Source of the DNA: Bacteroidales bacterium UBA3289
GTDB taxonomy: Bacteria; Bacteroidota; Bacteroidia; Bacteroidales; UBA932
Direction: 5' to 3'
Length of the DNA: 42,611 nt
Assembly (NCBI GenBank): GCA_002361625.1
Contig: DETL01000031.1
Span: 44,749-87,359, forward strand
Shown: piece by piece, positions 33,348-41,159 of the stretch
How the letters are laid out: each line of letters begins with the position of its first letter
How positions within the stretch are numbered: the first letter of the stretch is position 1
Position numbers and translations under genes: made by a program
The notes under the pieces: model-generated
Told to the model about the DNA's origin: nothing
Seen by the model: the letters and a program-made list of their open reading frames with translations, nothing else
Databases searched by the model: none

Positions 33348-35075
33348 ATGAAAAGGATTATTACTTTGGCCATTGCGGTGGCCCTGTCTCTTGTAGCTTT
33401 CGCCCAGCCGGGCGGACGGGAAGTCGGTCAGAACGTACCCGGCGCCGGACGCCGTTTCATCCCGGATCCCGACCCGGAAAACGTGGTCCTGAACCGCCGT
33501 GCCGCCATGCCCTTCGGGGCCGGTGCTACGAACTTCGACGGACGTTCCTTCAACAACGCCCCTACCTTCTTCGTCTATCCTGACACGAAACTGGACCAGG
33601 CGGGTGCTGATGCGCTTGTCAACGAGCTGGGCCTTCAGCCCATCCTGGAGAACAACTTCGGCAGTGTCGTCGTCATCAATCCGGTGGGCGCGAAGTATGA
33701 TGCCTCGGCCGATTTCGACTGTTTCGTCAAGATGTTCAACAAGTCCCGTTCCGGCAACCTGAAGGTGATCGGCTTCGGGGAGGGTGCGACGTTCGTGAAC
33801 CAGGTCATCGCCCTCCAGGCGGCCGACCATATCGCCGGCATCGTGACAGTGGGCGGAAAGCCTGCGAAACTGCCGAAGGGTTTCACCTCCTATGGCGTCC
33901 CGGCCTTTGTTGCCGGCAAGACGGCGGCGAAGGTGGCCAAAGAGTATGAGGCGCTGAATGCCGCCTGCGCGCCGGCCGAGCCGCTGCTGCAGGTCGTCAC
34001 CTCCGCCGCGTCCGAGCCCGGTGCCGTTTTCGCGGAGGCTTGGGAGAAGGTGCTTTCCCGCAACTTCCGCTATAACAACTACAAGCATACGCACTACGAG
34101 GGCGCCAACTTCGGCCAGTACGGGCCTTATGAGCTGGAACCCTACACCGACTGGGAACGCCTGGGCATTGAACGCATCAAGGTGGAGCAGCCGATGGCCT
34201 TCGGGCCCCAGGGCCAACAGGGACCGGACGTTCCCAGGCAGCTCTGGTACGAGTATTGGCCGAAGGAGCTCAAGGAGGGCGCCGCACCCAGGAGCGTGCC
34301 GATGGTCGTCCTCCTGCACGGAAACGCCAACGATCCGCGTACCCAGGCAGAGACTTCCGGATTCCTCCAGGTGGCGGGCGAGGAACGCTTTTTCGTGGTG
34401 GAGATGGAGTGGCAGGGGAGCCGGAGCTTCCAGGCCATGGGGCAGGACGGTGTGGAGACGGTGATCTATCAGCTTCTGGCCAGATATCCCCAGTTGGATC
34501 CTTCCCGCGTGTATGCCGAAGGCCTCTCCGCCGGTTCGATGACCGCGACGGCCCTGGGAATCAAGAAATCACATGTTTTCGCCGCGGTCGGCGGCCATTC
34601 CGGCGGCCTGTTCGGCGGCATGGGAGCGGGTCCTTTCCCCGGCTTTGAAGCCATCTGGAACGAGGCTACCCAGAAGCGGGGTGCGGTGGAAACGGCCTAC
34701 TGCTCCGTTTTCGGAACCATGGACACGACCGTCCCCTACATGACTCCGGACAACTGGAAAGGGAACAGCTATCTCAACGCCTGGAATGCCTATGAGCAGA
34801 TGAACGGGATGACGGTGGTCCGGGAGATGGACTTCTCCGTGGATCCGGTCTTCGGCCAGACGCTCCGCGACCGGGAAAGCATCCGGACGGCCAAGGGCGC
34901 GGGCATCGTCATGGAAACGGGCCAGCTCTACAAGGGGGAGACGCCCCTCATCCGGCTCGTGGCCGTCATGGACTACGGCCATTGGAACTTCATGCCCACC
35001 GCCCGGGTGATGTGGGATTTCTTCAAGCATTACAGCCGCGACCCCGAAACCAAGAAACTCGTGTACAGCAAATGA
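33348..35075 (+). CDS. Secreted PHB-depolymerase/feruloyl-esterase-type hydrolase with degenerate N-terminal half
   Basis: A 575-residue secreted protein (signal peptide MKRIITLAIAVALSLVAFAQ). The C-terminal half (about 300-575) is an alpha/beta-hydrolase of the PHB depolymerase/LpqC type: VVLLHGNANDP, nucleophile Ser394 in EGLSAGSM, and probable catalytic His545 in MDYGHWNF. The N-terminal half (about 55-230) looks like a second hydrolase fold whose nucleophile elbow reads GFGEGA, with no serine, so it is probably inactive and may bind substrate. Relatives include feruloyl and acetyl xylan esterases; the acyl group here is unknown. It ends in an ATGA overlap with the second GH106 gene, which implies coupled translation. 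Confidence 0.84.
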   Translation: MKRIITLAIAVALSLVAFAQPGGREVGQNVPGAGRRFIPDPDPENVVLNRRAAMPFGAGATNFDGRSFNNAPTFFVYPDTKLDQAGADALVNELGLQPILENNFGSVVVINPVGAKYDASADFDCFVKMFNKSRSGNLKVIGFGEGATFVNQVIALQAADHIAGIVTVGGKPAKLPKGFTSYGVPAFVAGKTAAKVAKEYEALNAACAPAEPLLQVVTSAASEPGAVFAEAWEKVLSRNFRYNNYKHTHYEGANFGQYGPYELEPYTDWERLGIERIKVEQPMAFGPQGQQGPDVPRQLWYEYWPKELKEGAAPRSVPMVVLLHGNANDPRTQAETSGFLQVAGEERFFVVEMEWQGSRSFQAMGQDGVETVIYQLLARYPQLDPSRVYAEGLSAGSMTATALGIKKSHVFAAVGGHSGGLFGGMGAGPFPGFEAIWNEATQKRGAVETAYCSVFGTMDTTVPYMTPDNWKGNSYLNAWNAYEQMNGMTVVREMDFSVDPVFGQTLRDRESIRTAKGAGIVMETGQLYKGETPLIRLVAVMDYGHWNFMPTARVMWDFFKHYSRDPETKKLVYSK

Positions 35076-38000
35076 AACCGCGCGCATTGACCCTCCTTTT
35101 CGCCACTCTGCTGGCGACGGCCTGCGGGACCAAGCCGGCTATCCGGTCCGGGGGCTTCGCGTCCACGGCCACCGAGTTGGAAAAGGGCTGGGCGGATCCG
35201 CCCCAGTCCGCCCGCACCCGCGTGTGGTGGCATTGGATGAACGGGAACATCACCAAGGACGGCTTGCAGAAGGACTTGGAGTGGATGGACCGCATCGGCC
35301 TGGGCGGCGTGCATACCTTCGACGCCGCACTGGGAACGCCCACAGTTGTGGACAAACGGCTCATCTATATGGACGAGGGCTGGCAGGATGCCTTCCAGCA
35401 CGCGGTCCGGACCGCCGATTCCCTGGGTCTCGAATTCACCATCGCCTCCGCCCCCGGGTGGAGTTCCACCGGCGGTCCCTGGGTTGCTCCCAAGGACGCG
35501 ATGAAGCGTCTGGTCTGGCGGACGGTGGAGGGAAGCGGTGTCATCGACACGGTATTCCCGGAACCCTTTACGCATACCGGCGCGTTCCAGAACGGGGCGG
35601 CGGCCGGCAGGGGCAGCGGGGCGGAACTGGATTTCTACGAGGACATCGCTGTGATTGCCGTTCGGCAGCCGGAAGGGCGCCGGAGCGCGGCTTCGCTCGG
35701 CGCCGTCGTGACTTCCAGCGGCGGAAACTTCACGCTGGAACAGCTTACCAACGGAGATATCGCCGACGGAATCCTTCTCCCGAGAGATGACAAAGCAGGC
35801 TTTGCCTGGATCCAATATGCTTTCCCCGAGCCGGTTACCATCCATTCCCTGACCATGGTCGGAGCCGGTGGAGGCGGATTCGGCGGCGGTCCTGCGACCA
35901 CCGTGCTGGAAAGCAGCGATGACGGAATCGCTTTCACCAAGGTCTGCGATGTCCGTGGTGGACGTGTTTCCGAAGTGACGCTCAGCGTCCCCGAAACCAC
36001 GGCCCGGTTCTTCCGTGTCCGGGTGGAGAATCCCCGGGCGATGGGCGGCGGCTTTTTCGGCATGGGCGGCGGCCCCTCGGCCGCTCCCTCCGGTACGGTC
36101 ATTTCCGAGTTGGAGCTCTTCCCCTATAGCCGGGTGCACCGGTTCGAGGACAAGGCCGGTTTCTCCACGGCTTCCAACATGACGGCGGAGGCCACACCCG
36201 CCTCGACGGAGGCTTTTCCGGCTCCGGCCGATGTGATCGACATTACCGACCATTTCAGGGATGGAAAACTGCGTTGGGATGCTCCCGAGGGTACCTGGAA
36301 GATCTACCGTTTCGGTTATGCCCTGACCGGCAAGCAGAACCATCCGGCGCCCCTCGAAGCGACCGGCCTGGAGGTGGACAAACTGGATCCGGATGCCTGG
36401 ACGCGCTATTTCCGGACCTATTTGGACATGTACAAAAAGGCCTCCGGCGGCCGGATGGGCGCACGCGGCGTGCAGTATGTCCTGACGGACAGCTACGAGG
36501 CCGAGTGCGAAACCTGGACCCCGGCGATGTTCTCCGCTTTCCGGGAGCGCCGCGGGTATGACCTGAAGCAGTGGCTGCCGGTGCTGGCCGGCGAGATCGT
36601 CGGCTCTCCGGCCGAGAGTGACGCTTTCCTCTGGGATTGGCGGAAGACTCTCGGCGACCTCATTGCTGACAATTATGCGCTCCTTTCCCGGATCGCCCGG
36701 GAAGAATACGGCATGCTGGGTACCTATGTGGAGTCCCATGAGGCCGGACGGGCGTTCGTGGGGGACGGTATGGACCTCAAGCATGCCGCCCAGGTGCCGA
36801 TGGGCGCGATGTGGGTGACCGCTCCCTGGGTGCCCATGGGCCCTGACGGCCAACCCGACATGAGCGTCTATGACGCCGATGACCGGGAATCCGCCTCCGT
36901 GGCCCATCTCTACGGTCAGAATGTGGCGGCGGCCGAGTCCATGACCGCGCCCGGACAGGGCGGCCTGGCCTATTCCTATCATCCCGGCAACCTGAAGTAT
37001 GTCGCCGACCGGGAAATGTCCAGTGGCATCAACCGCTTTGTCATCCATGAAAGCGCCCATCAGCCGGATGATGTCCACGTTCCGGGCATGTCCCTCGGCG
37101 GGATCGGCCAATGGTTCAACCGTCACGACACCTGGGCGGAAATGGCCGGGGTATGGGCGGACTACATGGCCCGCAGCTGCTTCATGCTGCAGGCGGGGCA
37201 TAGCGTGGCTGACATCCTCTACTACTACGGCGAGGATTCCAACGTGACGACCGTGTTCAACCGTCCGCCGCAGATTCCGGCCGGTTACCAGTGGGATTAC
37301 CTGAGCCCGAGCGCCCTGCTGGATCAGATTTCCTGCCGTCGCGGCCAGCTGACCTCCGCAAGCGGCACTGCCTACAAGGTCATCTGGATGGACCGCAACA
37401 TGGATTATGTGTCTGTGCCGGTGCTCCGGAAACTCGCCGCCCTCGCAAAGGAAGGCGCCTGGATCGGCGGCGTGAAGCCAAAGTTCCCGGCCTCCCTGTC
37501 CGATGACAAGGCGGAATTCGATGCGCTCGTCGCCGACCTCTTCGGTCGGAAGAACGTCATGGAGACCACCGATTTGCAGGCATTCCTCACCGCTGCGGGC
37601 GTGGCCCCCGACGTCGTTCTTCCCGAAGGATACCGCTACCTGCACCGCACCCTTTCGGACGGCGAAGTCTATTGGATCAACAAGCCTTCCCGGGAGAACG
37701 CCGACGTGACGCTGTCCTTCAGGACGGCCGGCGGACGCCCGACCCTCTGGCATCCGGAAAACGGAACCGTGGAAGACGTGACTTATGCCGTCAGGGACGG
37801 CCGCACCGAGGTGCAGTTGCACCTGGTTCCGGACGATGCCGTATTCGTGGTCTTCTCCGGCAAGGGCAAGTCCTCCGAGACAGTTCCTGCCGTCGATGAA
37901 AAAGTCGTTTTGGATGTGACCGGTCCCTGGCAGGTCGCCTTCCAGGAGAAGCGCGGAGCTCCGGCCACGGCTACGTTCGATACGCTTTCCAGTTATACGG

Positions 38001-38371
38001 ATTCCGAGGTCTTCGGTATCAAATACTTCTCCGGTGTCGCTACCTATACGAAGACGGTGCATGTCGATACCGTCCAGGGGAAGATGTCCATCGACCTGGG
38101 GCAGGTGTGCGACCTGGCCGAGGTCTATGTGAACGGAACCTACTGCGGCACAGCCTGGAAACAGCCCTACCGCGTGGACGTGACCGATGCGCTGAAGCCC
38201 GGAGACAATACGCTGGAAATCAAGGTGGCGAACACCTGGCCCAACCGGCTTATCGGCGACGAGCAGCCCGGTGCCGTCCGCGTCGCCTGGACGGATTCCC
38301 GCGCCTACCGGGCCGAGGATCCGCTTCGTCCCGCCGGCCTGCTGGGTCCGGTCAAAATGGTGGTCCGGTAA
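35072..38371 (+). CDS. GH106-like alpha-L-rhamnosidase lipoprotein (copy 2)
   Basis: A 1,099-residue lipoprotein (MKPRALTLLFATLLATAC). It has the GH106 N-terminal signature RVWWHWMNGNITKDGL plus LEWMDRIGLGGVHTFDA, the acidic motif LTDSYEAECETW (Glu476), YVESHEAGRAF, and the same C-terminal sugar-binding-like sandwich (EVYVNGTYCGTAWKQPY) as copy 1. Gly-rich loops sit near 35862-35902 and 36041-36096, in places that match those of copy 1. The two copies are similar along their whole length but differ enough in the active-site region (DAALGTPTV here, NLGGSQGD in copy 1) to suggest different linkages. The start is the ATG of an ATGA overlap with the upstream esterase. It is the last gene of the operon; the acyl-CoA ligase converges on it. 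Confidence 0.88.
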   Translation: MKPRALTLLFATLLATACGTKPAIRSGGFASTATELEKGWADPPQSARTRVWWHWMNGNITKDGLQKDLEWMDRIGLGGVHTFDAALGTPTVVDKRLIYMDEGWQDAFQHAVRTADSLGLEFTIASAPGWSSTGGPWVAPKDAMKRLVWRTVEGSGVIDTVFPEPFTHTGAFQNGAAAGRGSGAELDFYEDIAVIAVRQPEGRRSAASLGAVVTSSGGNFTLEQLTNGDIADGILLPRDDKAGFAWIQYAFPEPVTIHSLTMVGAGGGGFGGGPATTVLESSDDGIAFTKVCDVRGGRVSEVTLSVPETTARFFRVRVENPRAMGGGFFGMGGGPSAAPSGTVISELELFPYSRVHRFEDKAGFSTASNMTAEATPASTEAFPAPADVIDITDHFRDGKLRWDAPEGTWKIYRFGYALTGKQNHPAPLEATGLEVDKLDPDAWTRYFRTYLDMYKKASGGRMGARGVQYVLTDSYEAECETWTPAMFSAFRERRGYDLKQWLPVLAGEIVGSPAESDAFLWDWRKTLGDLIADNYALLSRIAREEYGMLGTYVESHEAGRAFVGDGMDLKHAAQVPMGAMWVTAPWVPMGPDGQPDMSVYDADDRESASVAHLYGQNVAAAESMTAPGQGGLAYSYHPGNLKYVADREMSSGINRFVIHESAHQPDDVHVPGMSLGGIGQWFNRHDTWAEMAGVWADYMARSCFMLQAGHSVADILYYYGEDSNVTTVFNRPPQIPAGYQWDYLSPSALLDQISCRRGQLTSASGTAYKVIWMDRNMDYVSVPVLRKLAALAKEGAWIGGVKPKFPASLSDDKAEFDALVADLFGRKNVMETTDLQAFLTAAGVAPDVVLPEGYRYLHRTLSDGEVYWINKPSRENADVTLSFRTAGGRPTLWHPENGTVEDVTYAVRDGRTEVQLHLVPDDAVFVVFSGKGKSSETVPAVDEKVVLDVTGPWQVAFQEKRGAPATATFDTLSSYTDSEVFGIKYFSGVATYTKTVHVDTVQGKMSIDLGQVCDLAEVYVNGTYCGTAWKQPYRVDVTDALKPGDNTLEIKVANTWPNRLIGDEQPGAVRVAWTDSRAYRAEDPLRPAGLLGPVKMVVR

Positions 38372-38386
38372 GGAACGAATAAAATA

Positions 38387-40009
38387 CTACACCGCTTGCA
38401 GCAGGCCTTTCGCGAGGTCTGCTGCCGCGTTTTCCTTCGCCTGGACGTGGCGCTTCTTACCGGAGGCAGTGTAAGGGACGGAATCCACGAAGCGATAGTA
38501 GCGGGGACGCTTGAAATTGGCGATGTAGGGACTCTCCTTGCAGAAAGCATCCAGTTCGGAGACCGTAAGCGATCCGTCCTTCGGGACGATGTAGGCGGTG
38601 ACGAGCTGGCCGCGGACCTGATCGGGAACGGAGGTCACCACGCAGTCCTTGACCCGCGGGTTCATGGACAGGACCGCTTCCACTTCGGTGGGGTAGATGT
38701 TTTCGCCGGAGGAGATGATCATGTCGTCCCGGCGACCGACGATGGTGATGAAACCTTTCCCGTCCCAGGTGGCGAGGTCGTTCGTGTACAGGAATCCCTT
38801 GTAGTACTTGCGCTCCGTCTCGGACTGGTTGTCGTAGTAAAGATAGGGCGATTTCGCAGGGGAGGAAAGGATGACTTCGCCGATTTCGGTGCCGTCCTGG
38901 GCGACCAGTTCGTCCGGCTCGGTGCGGCGGCCGTCGTGGAGGCGCACGACGCGGACGTCGTCATCGACACAGGAAGTTCCGGCGGTGCCGGCGCCTTCGG
39001 GCAGATCGAAGGGGCGGAGGAAGGTGTTCCAGAAGGTCTCCGTGGTTCCGTATCCGTTGAAGATATTGGGTGTCAATACTTTCTGATAGCGGATGCAGGC
39101 GGCTTTCTCCAGCGGGCTGCCCATGGTGACGATCCCTTTCAGGGTAGAGAGGTCGTGCGGATTCCTTTCCTGCTCGTCGGCCAGGCCGCCCAGGACGGTC
39201 GGGACGCCCACCAGGAAGGTGATGCCGTACTCGGCCACGTAGTCCAGGGCCGTTTTCGCGTCGAACTTGGGAAGGATGACGACCGTGGCGCCGGCGTAGA
39301 AAGCCGGGCAGGGACCGGCGCAATGGAGGCCGCCGCGGTGGAACCAGGGCGTCGTGTTCATCGTCACGTCCCGGTAGCTCATCGGGAAATGGATCATCAC
39401 GTCGTGGGCCGACAGCACCTCGTTGATGCTGGTCATCGGAATGGCCTTGGGATGGCCGGTCGTGCCGGAGGTGTACAGGCGGCAGGTCTCGTCATAGATA
39501 TTGTGCTCGATATCAGGCTCTTCGCAGGAGGCGCACTCCACGAAGCGTTCGTAGGAGAGGAATCCGCTTTCGGGTGCTTCCTCCGCCGTCAGGACCAGGT
39601 CGGGCCGATGCGAGGCCAGTTTCAGCGCCTCTTCCACGGTCTCCCGGTAAGCGGCATTGAAAAGGAGCACCTTGGGGTGGGAATCGTCGATGCTCCAGGC
39701 CAGTTCTCCCGGAGAGAAGCGGAAGCTGGCCGGGCAGCACACGGCGCCCGTCTTGTGGGCGGCGAGGTAGCCGAAGACGAATTCGGGGCAGTTGCACAGC
39801 TGCATCATGATGACGTCCCCTTTCCGGAGGCCGGCTGCGAGGAGGGCCTGCGCGAAGCGGTTGCTCTCGGCATCCAGCTCCCGGTAGGTCCAGCGGCGTC
39901 CGTCGGCGGGATTCACCATCGCCAGACGGTTGCCGTAGCGCCGGACATTCCGCAGAAAGCCCTCGATCCAGGTATAGTGTGATTCGAATATCTGTTTGTA
40001 ATTTTCCAT
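38387..40009 (-). CDS. AMP-forming acyl-CoA ligase (fatty or aromatic acid)
   Basis: A 540-residue cytoplasmic member of the ANL superfamily: it activates a carboxylic acid with ATP and joins it to CoA. All core motifs are seen: P-loop YTSGTTGHPKA, NGYGTTET, the hinge region YTNDLATWDGKGFITIVGRRDDMIISSGENIYP (shown in outline), and the catalytic Lys518 in TASGKKRH. The overall look is of a medium/long-chain or aromatic acid ligase (as in FadD3- or benzoate/coumarate-type); the acid cannot be assigned. It has its own strong promoter, divergent from an AraC regulator, and converges on the second GH106 gene. No beta-oxidation gene lies next to it. Confidence 0.92.
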   Translation of the reverse strand: MENYKQIFESHYTWIEGFLRNVRRYGNRLAMVNPADGRRWTYRELDAESNRFAQALLAAGLRKGDVIMMQLCNCPEFVFGYLAAHKTGAVCCPASFRFSPGELAWSIDDSHPKVLLFNAAYRETVEEALKLASHRPDLVLTAEEAPESGFLSYERFVECASCEEPDIEHNIYDETCRLYTSGTTGHPKAIPMTSINEVLSAHDVMIHFPMSYRDVTMNTTPWFHRGGLHCAGPCPAFYAGATVVILPKFDAKTALDYVAEYGITFLVGVPTVLGGLADEQERNPHDLSTLKGIVTMGSPLEKAACIRYQKVLTPNIFNGYGTTETFWNTFLRPFDLPEGAGTAGTSCVDDDVRVVRLHDGRRTEPDELVAQDGTEIGEVILSSPAKSPYLYYDNQSETERKYYKGFLYTNDLATWDGKGFITIVGRRDDMIISSGENIYPTEVEAVLSMNPRVKDCVVTSVPDQVRGQLVTAYIVPKDGSLTVSELDAFCKESPYIANFKRPRYYRFVDSVPYTASGKKRHVQAKENAAADLAKGLLQAV

Positions 40010-40031
40010 TTTTCCGTGTTTTGTTGTGAAA

Positions 40032-40063
40032 CAAAATTACCGATTGCGGGGATTTTGGGCAAA
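40032..40063 (-). promoter_or_regulatory. Promoter of the acyl-CoA ligase
   Basis: On the minus strand TTTG (40063-40060), 20 bases, then TAATTTTG (40039-40032) is a full consensus match. It ends 22 bases before the ATG. Confidence 0.72.
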
Positions 40064-40112
40064 TTTTGGCAGAAAAAGGGGTGTTCTTGTGGGAAATATG
40101 GAAATCAATTTT

Positions 40113-40120
40113 TATCTTTG
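40113..40120 (+). promoter_or_regulatory. -7 box of the AraC regulator gene
   Basis: TATCTTTG matches TAnnTTTG, 39 bases before the ATG at 40160. The -33 region has only CTTG at a longer spacing (23 bases). Confidence 0.5.
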
Positions 40121-40159
40121 CGAAAACCTTGTGGGATAATTTGACATTTTTGTGCCCTT

Positions 40160-41098
40160 ATGGAACATCCGCTCGACAAAACCCTGCGCCTGGACATGGT
40201 CCCGCGGACGGCGAACACCATCTATGTGAAGGACGAATTCGTCATCTCCGACAATCTGTCCATCCGGGTCCCACCTGCCCTCTCCGCCCTGCTGGACAAG
40301 GGACGGCCCACCCGCACCCTCCGGCCCGGCTGGATGGTTTTCCCCTACCGGATCGGCTTCAATGCCATCCTGTTCGTGGAAACGGGCGTGGTGGACTGCG
40401 TCCTCAATCTGGAGTCTTTCCATGTCGAGGGCAGGTCCGTCCTGCTCCTCCCGTCGGCCACGCTCCTGCGCGAGCTCAACTGGCAGGCTGGGACGCGGTA
40501 TATCCTGATCGGCTACAACGACGGAAAACTCTTCTCCGGGATGAACTCCCGTTCCGCGAAGATCCTCCGCTCGTCCATGATCGCGCCCTTTTCCATCGCA
40601 ATGCGGAAAGAACGGATGGACAGGTACTTAAACCTTATTGAGGTTCTCATCCACGTGGCGGAGGGCGGTCCGGACTATTATTTCCAGGACGATATCATCC
40701 GCGGCGCAGCCGAGATGATGTGCGGCGGCCTGGCGCGCCTGGTCGTGGAACGGACGGAACAGCGCACCCGGATCCCCCGCGAACTGGCCATCACGCAGGA
40801 CTTCATCCGCCTGGTCCAGGCCGCCTGCCTGGAACACCGCGACCTGGACTACTACGCCCGGGAACTGTGCATCACGCCGAAATACCTTTCCCGCATCGTC
40901 AGTAAGGTTTCCGGGAAAAAGGCGCTCCTGCTCATCCAGGAGAGCGTCATCGCCGAGGCGGAAACGCTCTTGAAAGACGGGTCCTACAGCGTCCGGCAGG
41001 TCAGCGACCTCCTCCATTTCCCCAGCCCCTCCTATTTCTGCCGATACTTCCGCAAAGCCACCGGCCAGACTCCGCGGGCATACATGCTGGGGGAGTGA
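40160..41098 (+). CDS. AraC-family transcriptional regulator
   Basis: A 312-residue cytoplasmic regulator. The N-terminal half is a cupin-like domain without an assigned ligand (GWMVFPYRIGFNAILFVETG and VEGRSVLLLPSATLLREL). The C-terminal ~100 residues have the AraC helix-turn-helix pair: LDYYARELCITPKYLSRIV and VRQVSDLLHFPSPSYFCRYF followed by RKATGQTPRAYM. It is divergent from the acyl-CoA ligase across 150 bases that hold a promoter for each, so the ligase is the best candidate target. It is not closely similar to the AraC protein at 8082-8972 in its N-terminal half. Confidence 0.93.
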   Translation: MEHPLDKTLRLDMVPRTANTIYVKDEFVISDNLSIRVPPALSALLDKGRPTRTLRPGWMVFPYRIGFNAILFVETGVVDCVLNLESFHVEGRSVLLLPSATLLRELNWQAGTRYILIGYNDGKLFSGMNSRSAKILRSSMIAPFSIAMRKERMDRYLNLIEVLIHVAEGGPDYYFQDDIIRGAAEMMCGGLARLVVERTEQRTRIPRELAITQDFIRLVQAACLEHRDLDYYARELCITPKYLSRIVSKVSGKKALLLIQESVIAEAETLLKDGSYSVRQVSDLLHFPSPSYFCRYFRKATGQTPRAYMLGE

Positions 41099-41103
41099 GC
41101 AGC

Positions 41104-41135
41104 CTTGCATTTCAGACGCAAATCCCTTATTTTTG
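41104..41135 (+). promoter_or_regulatory. Promoter of the GH94 phosphorylase gene
   Basis: CTTG (41104-41107), 20 bases, then TATTTTTG (41128-41135), one mismatch to the full consensus. The box starts 30 bases past the AraC stop codon, so the phosphorylase has its own promoter. Confidence 0.6.
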
Positions 41136-41159
41136 AAAACTTTGATGCAACCAGAGCAT

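Noticed and set aside
41145..41159. An earlier in-frame ATG for the GH94 gene.
   Set aside because: It adds only five residues not seen in the family and lies just nine bases past the -7 box; the ATG at 41160 gives the usual N-terminus.
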